Notes: generated from the letters alone by a model not told the origin. 64,000 nucleotides of DNA from CAYUNE01 sp964446115 (GCA_964446115.1 CAYUNE010000012.1:1-64000); one strand, 5' to 3'. Shown: positions 40,139 through 49,558, counted from the first letter of the stretch. Numbers and translations are program-made.

Positions 40139-40255
40139 GGCAATGTTCTCCTGTGTATTCTTGAAGGTGTTGTTTCTGAAATTCCGGGATAGTTCTCGGG
40201 TGGTCCTGAAACAGAGGGTGTTCTGATACTGATATCGACCGAGACCCCAAATTTC

Positions 40256-40283
40256 TTTACAATTTTTTATCGATAAATATTAT
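40256..40283 (+). promoter_or_regulatory. Candidate promoter of the hisIG operon
   Basis: TTTACA (40256-40261) and TATTAT (40278-40283) are 16 nt apart, in an AT-rich stretch between the divergent cheA and the small unknown gene. It would give a leader of about 65 nt. Confidence 0.55.
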
Positions 40284-40354
40284 AGTGATAGGTTTATGGA
40301 CGATTCTGCCATGGAAAGCCGCCGGGCGCGGCAACTAAACAACAGGGAGATTCC

Positions 40355-40597
40355 GTGAAAAACAGGCGGCCGACCCCCTTCCGCCGCTACCCCTTTGAGG
40401 TGGGGGAATGGATCACAATCGAAGACGGTCCCCGGCGGGGTGACTGGGAGGTGACGGCACTCACCGAAAGCAAGGTAACGCTGCGCTGTCCGGTCTCCGG
40501 CACCGTGGTGACCTGGAGCCGCTTCTGTTATCAGCTTGAAGGCAAAGGGCAAAAGACCCGAAAGGGCAGCGGCGGCACGGAGATTCCGCAAACATGA
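40355..40597 (+). CDS. Conserved-looking hypothetical protein, 80 residues
   Basis: It starts at GTG 40355 with AGGGAGA 5 nt upstream. The protein is basic and probably small and soluble; recognisable stretches are FEVGEWITIEDGPRRGDWEV and TLRCPVSGTVVTWSRFCYQL, which look like a small beta-barrel (Tudor/SH3-like). I do not recognise a family. It is the first gene of a plus-strand run leading to hisI and hisG, and the next frame begins about 10 nt after its stop. Confidence 0.6.
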   Translation: MKNRRPTPFRRYPFEVGEWITIEDGPRRGDWEVTALTESKVTLRCPVSGTVVTWSRFCYQLEGKGQKTRKGSGGTEIPQT

Positions 40598-40607
40598 CCA
40601 AGACGAT

Positions 40608-40790
40608 ATGGAACTGGAATGCGCAAAATATAAGGATACCATGTCCGCTGAACAGGCCAAATGCCGGCATCCCGGCGATTATTGCAAATACCGGCCCTCC
40701 TGCATGATTCACTTCATGGAAAAGGAGAACAGCTCAAGCTGCAGCCGCGGCGGCAATGTGATGAAAAAAAAGAAAGAGGCAAGGGCATGA
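40608..40790 (+). CDS. Small cysteine-rich protein, 60 residues
   Basis: A short open frame: [19 protein letters not shown], then a block with [22 protein letters not shown] and a lysine-rich tail. Four cysteines in the core, with the HPxDYCKYRxxC pattern, suggest metal or Fe-S binding. Its stop overlaps the hisI start (ATGA, 40787-40790), which supports it being translated; its own ribosome site is weak. No family name can be given with confidence. Confidence 0.55.
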   Translation: MELECAKYKDTMSAEQAKCRHPGDYCKYRPSCMIHFMEKENSSSCSRGGNVMKKKKEARA

Positions 40791-41191
40791 AAGAGGCGAC
40801 TGCAGCGCAGTTAAACTTTGCCAAAAGTTCCGATGGGCTGCTGCCGGCCATTGTTCAGGATGCCGAATCCGGCGAGGTGCTGATGCTTGCCTACATCAAC
40901 CGCGAGGCCTGGGACAAAACCAGGGAAACGGGCAAGGCCCATTTCTGGAGCCGTTCCCGTAACAGTCTCTGGCTCAAGGGGGAATCCTCCGGACATGTGC
41001 AGCTGATCCGGGAAATACTGGTTGACTGTGATGAGGATACGGTGATCTTCAAGGTGAAGCAACTAGGAGGAGCAGCCTGTCACAAGGGCTATGGCAGCTG
41101 CTTTTTCCGCCGCCTGCAGGGAGAGGAGCTGCAGATCATCACCACCCGGGTATTCGACCCGGAAAAGGTTTATGGAAAGGATACGAAATGA
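40787..41191 (+). CDS. hisI: Phosphoribosyl-AMP cyclohydrolase
   Basis: ATG 40787 gives a 134-residue protein; the frame extends upstream but the extra residues have no family features. The catalytic and metal-binding motifs are [30 protein letters not shown] and [15 protein letters not shown]. It opens the purine ring of phosphoribosyl-AMP in histidine synthesis. No HisE domain is fused. It overlaps both the small cysteine-rich gene and hisG by 4 nt. Confidence 0.94.
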   Translation: MKEATAAQLNFAKSSDGLLPAIVQDAESGEVLMLAYINREAWDKTRETGKAHFWSRSRNSLWLKGESSGHVQLIREILVDCDEDTVIFKVKQLGGAACHKGYGSCFFRRLQGEELQIITTRVFDPEKVYGKDTK

Positions 41192-42060
41192 AGCAACTGA
41201 GCATCGGCATCCCCAAGGGAAGCCTGGAAAAGGCCACCATTGAACTGTTCGCGAAATCCGGCTGGATGATCAAGCTGGCCTCGAGAAATTACTTCCCTGA
41301 AGTGGACGACCCTGAACTCTCCTGTTCCATCTGCAGGCCCCAGGAGATGTCAAACTATGTGGAAAGCGGCATGCTGGATGCCGGTATCACCGGAAAGGAC
41401 TGGACCATGGAAAACGGTTCCGACGTCCATGTGGTGACCGATCTGGTTTACTCGAAGGTGAGTCGCAAACCCACCCGCTGGGTGATTGCAGTGCCCGGAG
41501 ATTCCCCCATCACCACCATCAGCGAGCTTGAAGGGAAAAAGATCGCCACAGAACTGGTGCAGGTCACCAAGGATTTCTTCGCGCAGAGAAATATCAACGT
41601 CGACGTGGTCTTCTCCTGGGGAGCCACCGAGGCCAAGGCGGTTTCGGGTCTTGCCGATGCCATTGTCGAGGTCACTGAAACCGAGACCACCATCCGGGCC
41701 CATGGCCTGCGGATTATCCATGAACTCATGGAGTCCAACACCCAACTCATTGCCGGCAGGGCGGCCTGGGAGGATCCCTGGAAACGGGAAAAAATCCTCA
41801 ACATCGCCATGCTGCTGGAAGGGGCCCTGCGAGCCGACCGCATCGTCGGGATCAAGATGAACGTGCCCCATGCACGGCTGGACGCCCTGGTGGATATCCT
41901 GCCCAGTGTGACCGCCCCCACGGTGGCCAAACTTTACAAGCAGGACTGGTTTTCCGTGGAAACCGTGATTTCGGAACATGAAGTCAGGGAACTGATTCCC
42001 CGGCTCATCAAACTGGGAGCCGAGGGGATCATAGAATATGCGTTGAACAAGGTTATCTGA
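41188..42060 (+). CDS. hisG: ATP phosphoribosyltransferase, long (HisG_L) form
   Basis: A 290-residue protein. The N-terminal catalytic part has [16 protein letters not shown] and [35 protein letters not shown] covers the PRPP site. The C-terminal third ([21 protein letters not shown] and [16 protein letters not shown]) is the regulatory domain that binds histidine, which the short form lacks. It catalyses the first step of histidine synthesis and does not need HisZ. Confidence 0.95.
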   Translation: MKQLSIGIPKGSLEKATIELFAKSGWMIKLASRNYFPEVDDPELSCSICRPQEMSNYVESGMLDAGITGKDWTMENGSDVHVVTDLVYSKVSRKPTRWVIAVPGDSPITTISELEGKKIATELVQVTKDFFAQRNINVDVVFSWGATEAKAVSGLADAIVEVTETETTIRAHGLRIIHELMESNTQLIAGRAAWEDPWKREKILNIAMLLEGALRADRIVGIKMNVPHARLDALVDILPSVTAPTVAKLYKQDWFSVETVISEHEVRELIPRLIKLGAEGIIEYALNKVI

Positions 42061-42073
42061 TCCCTGGAGTCCC

Positions 42074-42661
42074 ATGAACTTCCGGGCCATCGAATTTGCC
42101 GTTTCCGTTCACTCCCTCAAGCAGCTGCCGCAACCCATCTATCCGGAAATCGCCTTTGCCGGCCGCTCCAATGTCGGCAAATCCAGCCTCATCAACCGGC
42201 TTGCGGGGCGACGCAACGTCGTCAAGGTGAGCTCCAGTCCCGGCAAGACCCGGGGACTCAACTTCTTCACCGTGGATGACCGTTTCTACCTGGTGGATCT
42301 GCCGGGTTACGGCTATGCCAGGGTTTCCAAAAAAATGCAGGCCGCCTGGCAACATCTGATCAGCGAGTATCTGCTCAGCCGGCCTTCGCTGGTCTGTGTG
42401 GTGACCATTATCGACCTGCGCCATTCACTCAAAAAACAGGATCGCCAGCTCATCGACTGGCTGCGCTATCACAACCTTCCCTTCCTGACGGTCTACACCA
42501 AGGCCGACAAACTCTCCGCCAATCAACGTTTTACCCACAGTCTCCGACTCGATCGCTCCCTCTCCCTGTCCCCGGAGAAACGCCTGATCTTTTCCGCAAA
42601 AAGCGGCCTGGGGGTGGAGGAGTTGCAAACCGCTCTTGCTTCTTATGTTGAAAACTGGTAG
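42074..42661 (+). CDS. engB: Ribosome biogenesis GTP-binding protein EngB (YsxC)
   Basis: A 195-residue GTPase of the TrmE-Era class. G1 is GRSNVGKSS (30-38), G3 is DLPGYGYA and G4 is TKAD. The family assists late 50S ribosome assembly. It follows hisG by 13 nt and is probably the last gene of the operon. It has a normal DxxG-type G3, unlike the two large GTPases near the left of the window. Confidence 0.95.
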   Translation: MNFRAIEFAVSVHSLKQLPQPIYPEIAFAGRSNVGKSSLINRLAGRRNVVKVSSSPGKTRGLNFFTVDDRFYLVDLPGYGYARVSKKMQAAWQHLISEYLLSRPSLVCVVTIIDLRHSLKKQDRQLIDWLRYHNLPFLTVYTKADKLSANQRFTHSLRLDRSLSLSPEKRLIFSAKSGLGVEELQTALASYVENW

Positions 42662-42705
42662 TTTTACATGAAGAGGCTGCAAATCCAGAGTATTCAAGTT
42701 GTCTT

Positions 42706-42736
42706 TTAAATTTTTAAACGGACTTAAATTTTTAAA
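42706..42736 (+). repeat. Two identical 13-nt AT-rich direct repeats
   Basis: TTAAATTTTTAAA occurs at 42706-42718 and again at 42724-42736, spaced 18 nt start to start, in the gap before the two-CW gene. Each unit is nearly palindromic. They could be binding sites for a regulator, or an AT-rich promoter element; nothing shows which. Confidence 0.45.
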
Positions 42737-42773
42737 AGATGTTTGCGTAACATCACAACAAAGGAGAGGTTTC

Positions 42774-43064
42774 ATGCCGCTACGAAAGGACTGGCCCTGT
42801 TGGGAGATCATGAAGTGCAAACCGGAGGATGTGGCAAAATGCGCGGCTTTCCATTCCGATAAGCCGTGCTGGGAGGCCATGCGCGATATTGATGTCTGCT
42901 CATACAATATCTGCAAGGACTGCCTGGTCTATGTGACCAAGCAGAAAGATTCTATTCTAAGCCAGGAAGAGATCCTCAGCATTATGTGCCAGAAGGGGGT
43001 TGACGTTCTCGGCAACGAGAACTGCAAACTCTACCAGGCCTCGGCAAGCCCGATGACCAAGTAA
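42774..43064 (+). CDS. Two-CW domain-like small cysteine-rich protein
   Basis: ATG 42774 follows a strong GGAGAGG site. The 96-residue protein carries two CW motifs, WPCWEIMKCKPE and DKPCWEAMRD, and further cysteines (VCSYNICKDCLVY). RefSeq-style annotation calls such Desulfobacterota proteins two-CW domain proteins; their function is not established. The 8-9 cysteines suggest metal binding. It stands alone between engB and a strong terminator. Confidence 0.75.
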   Translation: MPLRKDWPCWEIMKCKPEDVAKCAAFHSDKPCWEAMRDIDVCSYNICKDCLVYVTKQKDSILSQEEILSIMCQKGVDVLGNENCKLYQASASPMTK

Positions 43065-43091
43065 CATCCCCCATTACAGTTTTTTCCTTCA

Positions 43092-43137
43092 GGTGTTCTG
43101 TGCCGGACGGTTTCCGGCACAGAACACCTTTTTTTTT
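43092..43137 (+). terminator. Intrinsic terminator after the two-CW gene
   Basis: Arms of 16 nt, GGTGTTCTGTGCCGGA (43092-43107) and TCCGGCACAGAACACC (43113-43128), with a 5-nt loop, followed by nine T residues (43129-43137). It ends plus-strand transcription before convergent lepA. Confidence 0.93.
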
Positions 43138-43222
43138 CGCAACCGGCAAAAATCATTGGCCAGGGGCACTGGTTGCGGAAAGTCTGATCAGTCCCGACAA
43201 GCGGAACCTTGCAGCTATAGTT

Positions 43223-45016
43223 TTATTGATCGGATTTGAGAACCGCCAGAAAGGCGCTCTGGGGAATGTCCACATTGCCCACGGTTTTCATCCGCTTCTT
43301 TCCCGCCTTCTGTTTTTCCAGCAACTTTCGCTTTCTGGTGATATCGCCGCCGTAACATTTGGCGGTCACATCCTTGCGTAATGCGGAGATATTGGTGCGG
43401 GCGATGATGGTTCCGCCAATGGCGGCCTGTACGGCAATCTTGAACATATGCCGCGGTATTTCCTCTTTGAGCCGGGTGCACCCTTGCAATCCCCGTTCCC
43501 TGGCGCGGGATCGGTGCACCAGTTGCGCCAGGGCGTCAACGGGTTCGCCGTTGACGAGAAAATCGAGTTTGACCAGATCGCTGGTGCGGTAGTCGATGAG
43601 TTCATAGTCAAAGGAGCCATATCCCTGGGTCACGGATTTGAGACGATCATAAAAATCGTAGATCACCTCCGCCAGGGGCAGTTCAACGGTGAACTCGATG
43701 CGGCCGGGCATGGGAAAGTGGTAACTGGTGTTCTCCCCCCGCCGGTTCATGCAGAGGGTCATGACCGCTCCCATGTACTTCTCCGGCATATGGATGGTGG
43801 CCTTGATATAGGGCTCCTCCACATGATCGATCACGGCCGGATCCGGGGAATAGGCGGGATTGTCCACGGTCAGGGTCCGGCCGTCCCTGAGATGGAAGAT
43901 ATACTTCACCGAAGGAACGGTCAAAATGATGGAGATGTCGAATTCCCGCCGCAACCTCTCCTGCACCACCTCCAGATGGAGCAGACCGAGAAAGCCGCAG
44001 CGGAACCCGAAGCCCAGGGCCGCGGATGAATCCTTCTGGAAGGTCAGCGCCGCGTCGTTGAGCTTGAGTTTTTCCAGGGCGGCGGCAAGATCTTCATAGT
44101 CATTGGTGGAAATGGGATAGATGGAGGAAAAGACCACCCGCTGAATCTCCTTGAAACCGGGCAGGGGCCGGGAACAGGGTTCGTCCCGGTGAGTGATGGT
44201 GTCCCCGGGCCTGGTATCGGAAACGGTTTTGACCCCGGCAATGATATAGCCGACCTCTCCGGCGGCCAGTTCCCTCTGCTTTTCCCGCTCCACCTTGAAA
44301 AGCCCCACCTCCTCGACCTTGTAACGGGCCTGATTGGACATGAAGACAATCTCATCACCGGCGCGCAGCCTGCCGTCGACAATGCGGCAGGAGATAACGG
44401 TGCCGCGGTAGGGGTCATACCGGGCGTCGAAGACAAGGGCGGCAAGAGGAGCATCAGGCGAGCCGGCGGGCGGCGGCAGGTATTGGACAATGGCCTCCAG
44501 AACATCCTCGACGCCCTTGCCGGTTTTGGCCGAACAGAACCGGATCGTATCGCTGTCAAGCCCCAGATCCTCCTCGATCTGCAGGGCCACTTCCTCGGGC
44601 TGGGCGGAAGGCAGGTCGATCTTGTTGATCACCGGGATGATCTCCAGATCGTTTTCCATGGCCAGGTAGAGATTGGCCAGGGTCTGGGCCTCGATTCCCT
44701 GGGCCGCATCAATGAGCAGCAGGGCTCCCTCGCAGGACGAAAGCGCCCGGGACACCTCGTAGCTGAAATCCACATGACCGGGGGTGTCCACCAGGTTCAG
44801 GGTATAGGTAATGCCGTTGCGGGCGGTATAGGGCAGGCAGATGGTCTGACTCTTGATGGTGATGCCCCTCTCCCGTTCAATATCCATGTTATCGAGCAGC
44901 TGATCCTGAAACTCCCGCTGACTCACCTGGCCGCAATGCTGGATCATGCGGTCGGCAAGGGTGGACTTGCCGTGATCGATATGAGCTATGATACTGAAAT
45001 TTCTAATATGTTTCAT
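43223..45016 (-). CDS. lepA: Elongation factor 4 (LepA), ribosomal back-translocase
   Basis: A 597-residue GTPase. G1 is AHIDHGKST (11-19), G3 is DTPGHVDF and G4 is NKIDLP; the C-terminal LepA-specific region has SFDYELIDYRTSDLVKLDF and HMFKIAVQAAIGG. It acts on the ribosome and influences initiation and translocation under stress. It is monocistronic, divergent from rpoH. Confidence 0.97.
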   Translation of the reverse strand: MKHIRNFSIIAHIDHGKSTLADRMIQHCGQVSQREFQDQLLDNMDIERERGITIKSQTICLPYTARNGITYTLNLVDTPGHVDFSYEVSRALSSCEGALLLIDAAQGIEAQTLANLYLAMENDLEIIPVINKIDLPSAQPEEVALQIEEDLGLDSDTIRFCSAKTGKGVEDVLEAIVQYLPPPAGSPDAPLAALVFDARYDPYRGTVISCRIVDGRLRAGDEIVFMSNQARYKVEEVGLFKVEREKQRELAAGEVGYIIAGVKTVSDTRPGDTITHRDEPCSRPLPGFKEIQRVVFSSIYPISTNDYEDLAAALEKLKLNDAALTFQKDSSAALGFGFRCGFLGLLHLEVVQERLRREFDISIILTVPSVKYIFHLRDGRTLTVDNPAYSPDPAVIDHVEEPYIKATIHMPEKYMGAVMTLCMNRRGENTSYHFPMPGRIEFTVELPLAEVIYDFYDRLKSVTQGYGSFDYELIDYRTSDLVKLDFLVNGEPVDALAQLVHRSRARERGLQGCTRLKEEIPRHMFKIAVQAAIGGTIIARTNISALRKDVTAKCYGGDITRKRKLLEKQKAGKKRMKTVGNVDIPQSAFLAVLKSDQ

Positions 45017-45085
45017 AGGTATGACTCTACGGTGTTCCCATGCTGATTTCCGTTGTCCGATGAGATAGCACAGATCTTGGCAAAA

Positions 45086-45109
45086 GCAAACCGCTTTTAA
45101 CCGGTTTGC
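45086..45109. repeat. Inverted repeat between lepA and rpoH
   Basis: GCAAACCG (45086-45093) and CGGTTTGC (45102-45109) form an 8-bp palindrome around an 8-nt centre, upstream of both lepA and rpoH. It could be an operator or a hairpin in the lepA leader. Confidence 0.4.
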
Positions 45110-45208
45110 AGGGATAATAAGGGGTTTTCCGGTGCTTATCCTGTTTGAATCTTACTCTTTCTCCGCTCTCTTCCCCTGCCCGGGGCCGCCATCATCCCTT
45201 GAAAAATA

Positions 45209-45236
45209 TTGACCTTGGGGCTGGATAGAGTATTAT
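45209..45236 (+). promoter_or_regulatory. Sigma-70-type promoter upstream of rpoH
   Basis: TTGACC (45209-45214) and TATTAT (45231-45236) are 16 nt apart. Transcription would start near 45243, about 30 nt before the rpoH start. No sigma-32 consensus is evident. Confidence 0.55.
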
Positions 45237-45274
45237 CCAGTATTTTAAGCAAGAGCTCAACCCGCATAATCGAT

Positions 45275-46273
45275 ATGCCCATGCCCCCGGAAAAAGAGAC
45301 GCAGGAAAGAGAGGAAAAGGAGGTGCTGCACCACCCGCTGGTGGCGCTTTCCGATGACGAAAATCTCCCTGCGGTCAGTAATCCCGCTCTCCACCGTTAT
45401 CTTCAGGAGATCAGCCACTACGAGTTGCTGAGCCGCGAGGAAACCGAGGAACTCGCCATCCGTTTTCAGGAGACCGGCGATCCCGATGCGGCCTACAGAC
45501 TGGTCTCCGCCAATCTGCGGTTGGTGGTCAAGGTTGCCATGGATTTCCAGAAATACTGGATGCAGAACTTCATGGACCTGCTGCAGGAGGGGAATGTCGG
45601 TCTGGTACAGGCCACCAAGAAGTTCGACCCCTATCGGGGGGTCAAGTTCTCCTACTATGCCGCCTACTGGATACGGGCCTATATCCTCAAATTCATCATG
45701 GACAACTGGCGCCTGGTCAAAATCGGCACCACCCAGGCCCAGCGCAAGCTCTTCTTTTCCCTCAACAAGGAAAAAAAACTCCTGGAGGCCCAGGGATTCA
45801 AACCCGACTCCAAGGTGCTGGCCAAGCGCCTCAATGTCAAGGAACAGGAAGTCATTGAGATGAGCCAGCGCATGGACTCATGGGATGTGTCGCTGGAAAG
45901 CCCGGTGCGCAACGATTCCGATGACGACCAGAAGAGTTTTCTCCCCCAGGGCGGCCCGGGAATTGAAGATATCGTCGCCAGCGAGGAGATCATCAACCGG
46001 CTGGGCGAGATTCTTGCCGACATGAGGGACAGCCTCAACGAGAAGGAACAGATGATTCTCAACGACCGGTTGCTCAGTGATGCTCCGCTTACCCTGCAAA
46101 ATATTGCCGACCGCTTCGGCATATCGCGGGAACGTGTCCGCCAGATCGAGGCCAACCTCCTAAAAAAACTTAAAAAACATCTTGAAAAAGTGGTTCCGGA
46201 TATCAAGGATTTTTTCAGCGGCGAGTATATGGTGCTGGCCGCCGCCAACTCCGCGGACCGGGACACGGCATGA
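45275..46273 (+). CDS. rpoH: RNA polymerase sigma factor RpoH (sigma-32 type)
   Basis: ATG 45275 (MPMPPEKETQ) is chosen; the earlier TTG lies within the promoter. The 332-residue protein has sigma region 2 (SANLRLVVKVAMDFQKY, LLQEGNVGLVQATKKFDPYRG), the RpoH-type box WRLVKIGTTQAQRKLFFSL, and region 4 with DRFGISRERVRQIEANLLKK. It has no region 1.1, so it is an alternative sigma and probably directs heat-shock genes. The next plus-strand gene starts 55 nt later. Confidence 0.9.
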   Translation: MPMPPEKETQEREEKEVLHHPLVALSDDENLPAVSNPALHRYLQEISHYELLSREETEELAIRFQETGDPDAAYRLVSANLRLVVKVAMDFQKYWMQNFMDLLQEGNVGLVQATKKFDPYRGVKFSYYAAYWIRAYILKFIMDNWRLVKIGTTQAQRKLFFSLNKEKKLLEAQGFKPDSKVLAKRLNVKEQEVIEMSQRMDSWDVSLESPVRNDSDDDQKSFLPQGGPGIEDIVASEEIINRLGEILADMRDSLNEKEQMILNDRLLSDAPLTLQNIADRFGISRERVRQIEANLLKKLKKHLEKVVPDIKDFFSGEYMVLAAANSADRDTA

Positions 46274-46328
46274 GGGATTTTTCCGGCGGACCTTTTGCTG
46301 AAACAAGAACTGCACAGGCAAAAAACGT

Positions 46329-47513
46329 ATGAATATTCCCCTGCTGGACCTGCAACCCCAGCTCGACCGGTTACGCGACGAGATCGTCGATGCGGTGACC
46401 GGGGTCATTGATTCGAAACAGTACATCCTGGGGCCCAGGGTGACGGAATTTGAAGAGGCGGTCGCCGAATACTGCGGTACCACCCGGGCCGTGGGCGTTT
46501 CCAGCGGCACCGATGCCCTGCTCATCACTCTGATGGGACTGGGGGTGGGTCCCGGCGACCTGGTGGCAACAACCCCCTACACCTTTTTCGCCACCATGGG
46601 TTCCATCATGCGGACCGGGGCCAGACCGCTCTTTGTCGATATCGACCCGCATACCTACAACATCTCCGCCGACCACCTGGACGAACTCCTGGCCGGGGAT
46701 GATGAGGCCCGCAGGCGGCTCAAGGCGATCATGCCGGTGCATCTCTTCGGTCAGTGCGCGGCAATGGAGAGGATCACATCAACGGCGGACCGCTACGGAG
46801 TGCCGATTATCGAGGATGCGGCCCAGGCCATCGGCGCCGAATTTCCCTGGTCGCAGAAAAACGGCGGTATCCTCTGGAAAAAGGCGGGCAGCATGGGGCT
46901 GGCCGGCTGTTTTTCCTTTTTCCCCAGCAAAAACCTCGGCGGCATCGGAGACGGCGGTATGGTGGTCACCAGCGACGAGGCCTTTGCCGACCGGCTCGTG
47001 TCGCTGCGCAACCACGGTTCCTCGCCCAAGTATTATCATCCACTCATCGGCGGCAACTTCCGCCTCGCCCCGATCCAGGCCGCGGTTTTGCACCTCAAAC
47101 TCCCCCATCTTGAAAACTGGCACCGAAAGCGACGGCAAAACAGCAAAAATTACCGTCGCCTCTTCCGCGACAAGGGGTTGACGCCCCATGCCGTTTCACT
47201 GCCCAAGGCGGAATACCGGGGCATGGACAGCCGGGAGCGGCATAACTATCATATCTATAACCAGTTCATTATCCGGGTCGGTCGGCGAGATCGGTTGCGT
47301 GCATTTTTACAGGAAAAATCCATAGGCTGCGAAATCTACTACCCCCTCTGTCTGCATCAGCAGGAATGCCTGCGCGAGTTCGGCTACGACCGCCTGCGGC
47401 TGCCGGAGGCGGAAAAGGCCGCCGGGGAAACCCTGGCCCTGCCCATCTATCCCGGACTCACCCTTGAAATGCAGGAATATGTGGTGGAAACCATTGCCGA
47501 GTTCTATCAGTAG
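46329..47513 (+). CDS. DegT/DnrJ/EryC1-family aminotransferase
   Basis: A 394-residue PLP enzyme with the sugar aminotransferase pattern: GVSSGTDALLI, IIEDAAQAIGAEF and the PLP lysine Lys201 in CFSFFPSKNLGG. These enzymes add an amino group to nucleotide-sugars such as UDP-4-keto-hexoses for LPS or glycoprotein synthesis. The exact substrate is unclear. It shares a strand with rpoH upstream and the TPR gene downstream, without obvious overlap. Confidence 0.92.
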   Translation: MNIPLLDLQPQLDRLRDEIVDAVTGVIDSKQYILGPRVTEFEEAVAEYCGTTRAVGVSSGTDALLITLMGLGVGPGDLVATTPYTFFATMGSIMRTGARPLFVDIDPHTYNISADHLDELLAGDDEARRRLKAIMPVHLFGQCAAMERITSTADRYGVPIIEDAAQAIGAEFPWSQKNGGILWKKAGSMGLAGCFSFFPSKNLGGIGDGGMVVTSDEAFADRLVSLRNHGSSPKYYHPLIGGNFRLAPIQAAVLHLKLPHLENWHRKRRQNSKNYRRLFRDKGLTPHAVSLPKAEYRGMDSRERHNYHIYNQFIIRVGRRDRLRAFLQEKSIGCEIYYPLCLHQQECLREFGYDRLRLPEAEKAAGETLALPIYPGLTLEMQEYVVETIAEFYQ

Positions 47514-47532
47514 GTTATCTATATTTCCACCG

Positions 47533-48885
47533 ATGAAACCATTGAGCGTAAGCATCCTGGTCCTTTTCATCTTTTTTGTCTCCCCTTGCCGGGCGGGACA
47601 GATGGAGGGCAACGGTATAATCGGCGGCAACCCCATAGTTCCCGAGCGCGACGTCCAGTACCGGCAGGCTACGACGCCGGCATGGAAAACCATCTGGGAC
47701 GAGGCCCGTCGTCTCTCGCGCCAGAGGCGCTACAGCGAATCCCTGGTCAGATATCGGGATCTCCTGGCCCAAAAGGAATTTCTGGAGGAGGCCCGCTGGG
47801 AATACGCCCGCATCCTCGTTCGCCTTGAAAAATGGGAACCCGCCATCGTTGAACTGGAACACCTGGTGGCCATGAATCCCCGTAACCGCGCCTACAGATA
47901 CCAGCTGGCCAAGGCATCGCTCCAGGGCAACAACGTGGAGCGGGCGGTTTTCCTTTACGGTCGTCTCTACGAGACCGAACCCGAGGGTCCCCAGGCCGTC
48001 ATCGCCTTAAAGGGGTTGTTGATCGGCCTGGAAAAACAGGGATTGCGCAAGATGATGCTCCCCTTTCTGGAGCAGCTCAGCGCCAGCACCCCGGAAGATC
48101 TGGAGATTCTTAAAAAAACCGCCCTGGTGGCCGAGGAATTCGGACAAAACGACAAGGCAGTGGAGTATTACCGCAAGGCCCTGGCCGTTAATCCCCTGGA
48201 CGAGGTTTCCCTGCAGCGTCTGGCGGAACTGCGGGTAGGCATCGACAGCGAGGAGATTACCCTCTCGCGCATGCAACGGCTGACCAAACTCTACCCCGAC
48301 AACCTCAAGGCCAATGAGTGGCTGGCGGAATATTACCGCCGAAAGGGAGACGACGACCGCGAACTGCTCCACCTGGAACGGGTGGTGAAAAGCGATATCC
48401 ACGATATCGACCGGCTGAACCGGCTGGCGGAGCTCTCGTTCGGGCGGGGACGCATGGACAAGGCCCTTGCCTATTACAATCGTTCCCTCCGGCTCAATCC
48501 CGACAACCCGATGGTACTGGACAAGAAACAGCAGATCCAGACCATGATCGCCGAAGATCTGCTTGCCATTGTTGAAAACACCGATGCCCATCTGCTCTGG
48601 GAGGATCTTGCCCAGATCGGTGGTGACCGGCTGGGAATCTTTCACCGCATGGCCGATTTGCTGCGGGAACGCGGCCGGCTGCAGAGCCTCGTCACCGTGC
48701 TGTCGATTATTCATGACTATGACCGGTTCGACGAACGGGTCAGCCTGGAGCTGGCATCGCTGTTGCGCAGCCAGGGGCGCAAGGGAGAACTGCTGACGTT
48801 GTTGCGGGAACTGCACTCGCTCTATCCCGATGACGCGGAAATCGGCCGACAGTTGCAGATCGCGGAAAGGGAAAACAACTCATAG
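47533..48885 (+). CDS. Secreted tetratricopeptide-repeat protein
   Basis: ATG 47533 is chosen because it gives a signal peptide (LSVSILVLFIFFVSPCRA) and follows the aminotransferase by 19 nt. The 450-residue protein is a tandem TPR solenoid, for example AVEYYRKALAVNPLDEVSLQ and ALAYYNRSLRLNPDNPMV, in a PEP-CTERM/PelB-like arrangement of repeats. It probably works as a periplasmic scaffold; the ribosome site is weak. No partner can be named from the sequence. Confidence 0.78.
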   Translation: MKPLSVSILVLFIFFVSPCRAGQMEGNGIIGGNPIVPERDVQYRQATTPAWKTIWDEARRLSRQRRYSESLVRYRDLLAQKEFLEEARWEYARILVRLEKWEPAIVELEHLVAMNPRNRAYRYQLAKASLQGNNVERAVFLYGRLYETEPEGPQAVIALKGLLIGLEKQGLRKMMLPFLEQLSASTPEDLEILKKTALVAEEFGQNDKAVEYYRKALAVNPLDEVSLQRLAELRVGIDSEEITLSRMQRLTKLYPDNLKANEWLAEYYRRKGDDDRELLHLERVVKSDIHDIDRLNRLAELSFGRGRMDKALAYYNRSLRLNPDNPMVLDKKQQIQTMIAEDLLAIVENTDAHLLWEDLAQIGGDRLGIFHRMADLLRERGRLQSLVTVLSIIHDYDRFDERVSLELASLLRSQGRKGELLTLLRELHSLYPDDAEIGRQLQIAERENNS

Positions 48886-48916
48886 AATTCAGGCGGGAAA
48901 TCATCCGCTGATATTT

Positions 48917-48956
48917 CAGGACGGCCAGAAGGCGTCACTGCCTTCTGGCCGTCCTG
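48917..48956 (+). terminator. Strong hairpin after the TPR gene
   Basis: The 17-nt arms (48917-48933 and 48940-48956) are perfectly complementary around a 6-nt loop. A T-run does not follow, so this is either a weak intrinsic terminator or another RNA structure before greA. Confidence 0.55.
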
Positions 48957-49019
48957 ATTGTGTATGGAACAACCGGTTATTATTTTTTTATTATTGTAAT
49001 TCTGTATGGAGAAAGGACA

Positions 49020-49505
49020 ATGGTGCAGAGAATTCCAATGTCAAAGGCAGGTCGCAGGAAGCTTCGCGAAGAGCTGGAGCAGTTGGAAAAGGTGGAACGT
49101 CACGCCGTGATCAAGGCCATCGAGGTGGCCCGGGCCCATGGCGACCTGAGTGAAAACGCCGAGTATCATGCCGCCAAGGAGCGCCAGGGCCATATCGAAG
49201 GCCGGATCATGGAGCTCAAGGATAAACTGGCCCGGGCCGAAGTGATCGACTGCTCCAAGGTCAACTGCGACCGGGCCGTGTTCGGCACCGTGGTCACCCT
49301 GCTCGATCTCGATACCGATGAGGAGACCACCTATCAGCTGCTGGGTCCGGAAGAGGCTGATGTGAAAAACGGCTCCATCTCGGTGCTGTCACCCCTGGGA
49401 AAATCCATTCTGGGCAAGGAAGAGGGGGATGAGGTGGTTGCCAAAACTCCGGGGGGAATCAGGGAATTCGAGGTGATCGATATCAAGCCCTCGGCAGTGG
49501 CCTGA
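49020..49505 (+). CDS. greA: Transcription elongation factor GreA
   Basis: ATG 49020 follows GGAGAAAGG and is preferred to an upstream ATG. The 161-residue protein has the N-terminal coiled coil (KLREELEQLEKVERHAVIKAI), with DLSENAEYHAAKERQGHIEGR, and the C-terminal FKBP-like domain (YQLLGPEEADVKNGSISVLSPLGKSIL in part). It stimulates RNA cleavage of backtracked polymerase. Confidence 0.96.
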   Translation: MVQRIPMSKAGRRKLREELEQLEKVERHAVIKAIEVARAHGDLSENAEYHAAKERQGHIEGRIMELKDKLARAEVIDCSKVNCDRAVFGTVVTLLDLDTDEETTYQLLGPEEADVKNGSISVLSPLGKSILGKEEGDEVVAKTPGGIREFEVIDIKPSAVA

Positions 49506-49558
49506 GAACCGATCGGAAGGACTGATCACGCAGGCACCGCAATCAGAAGAGTTGCCGG

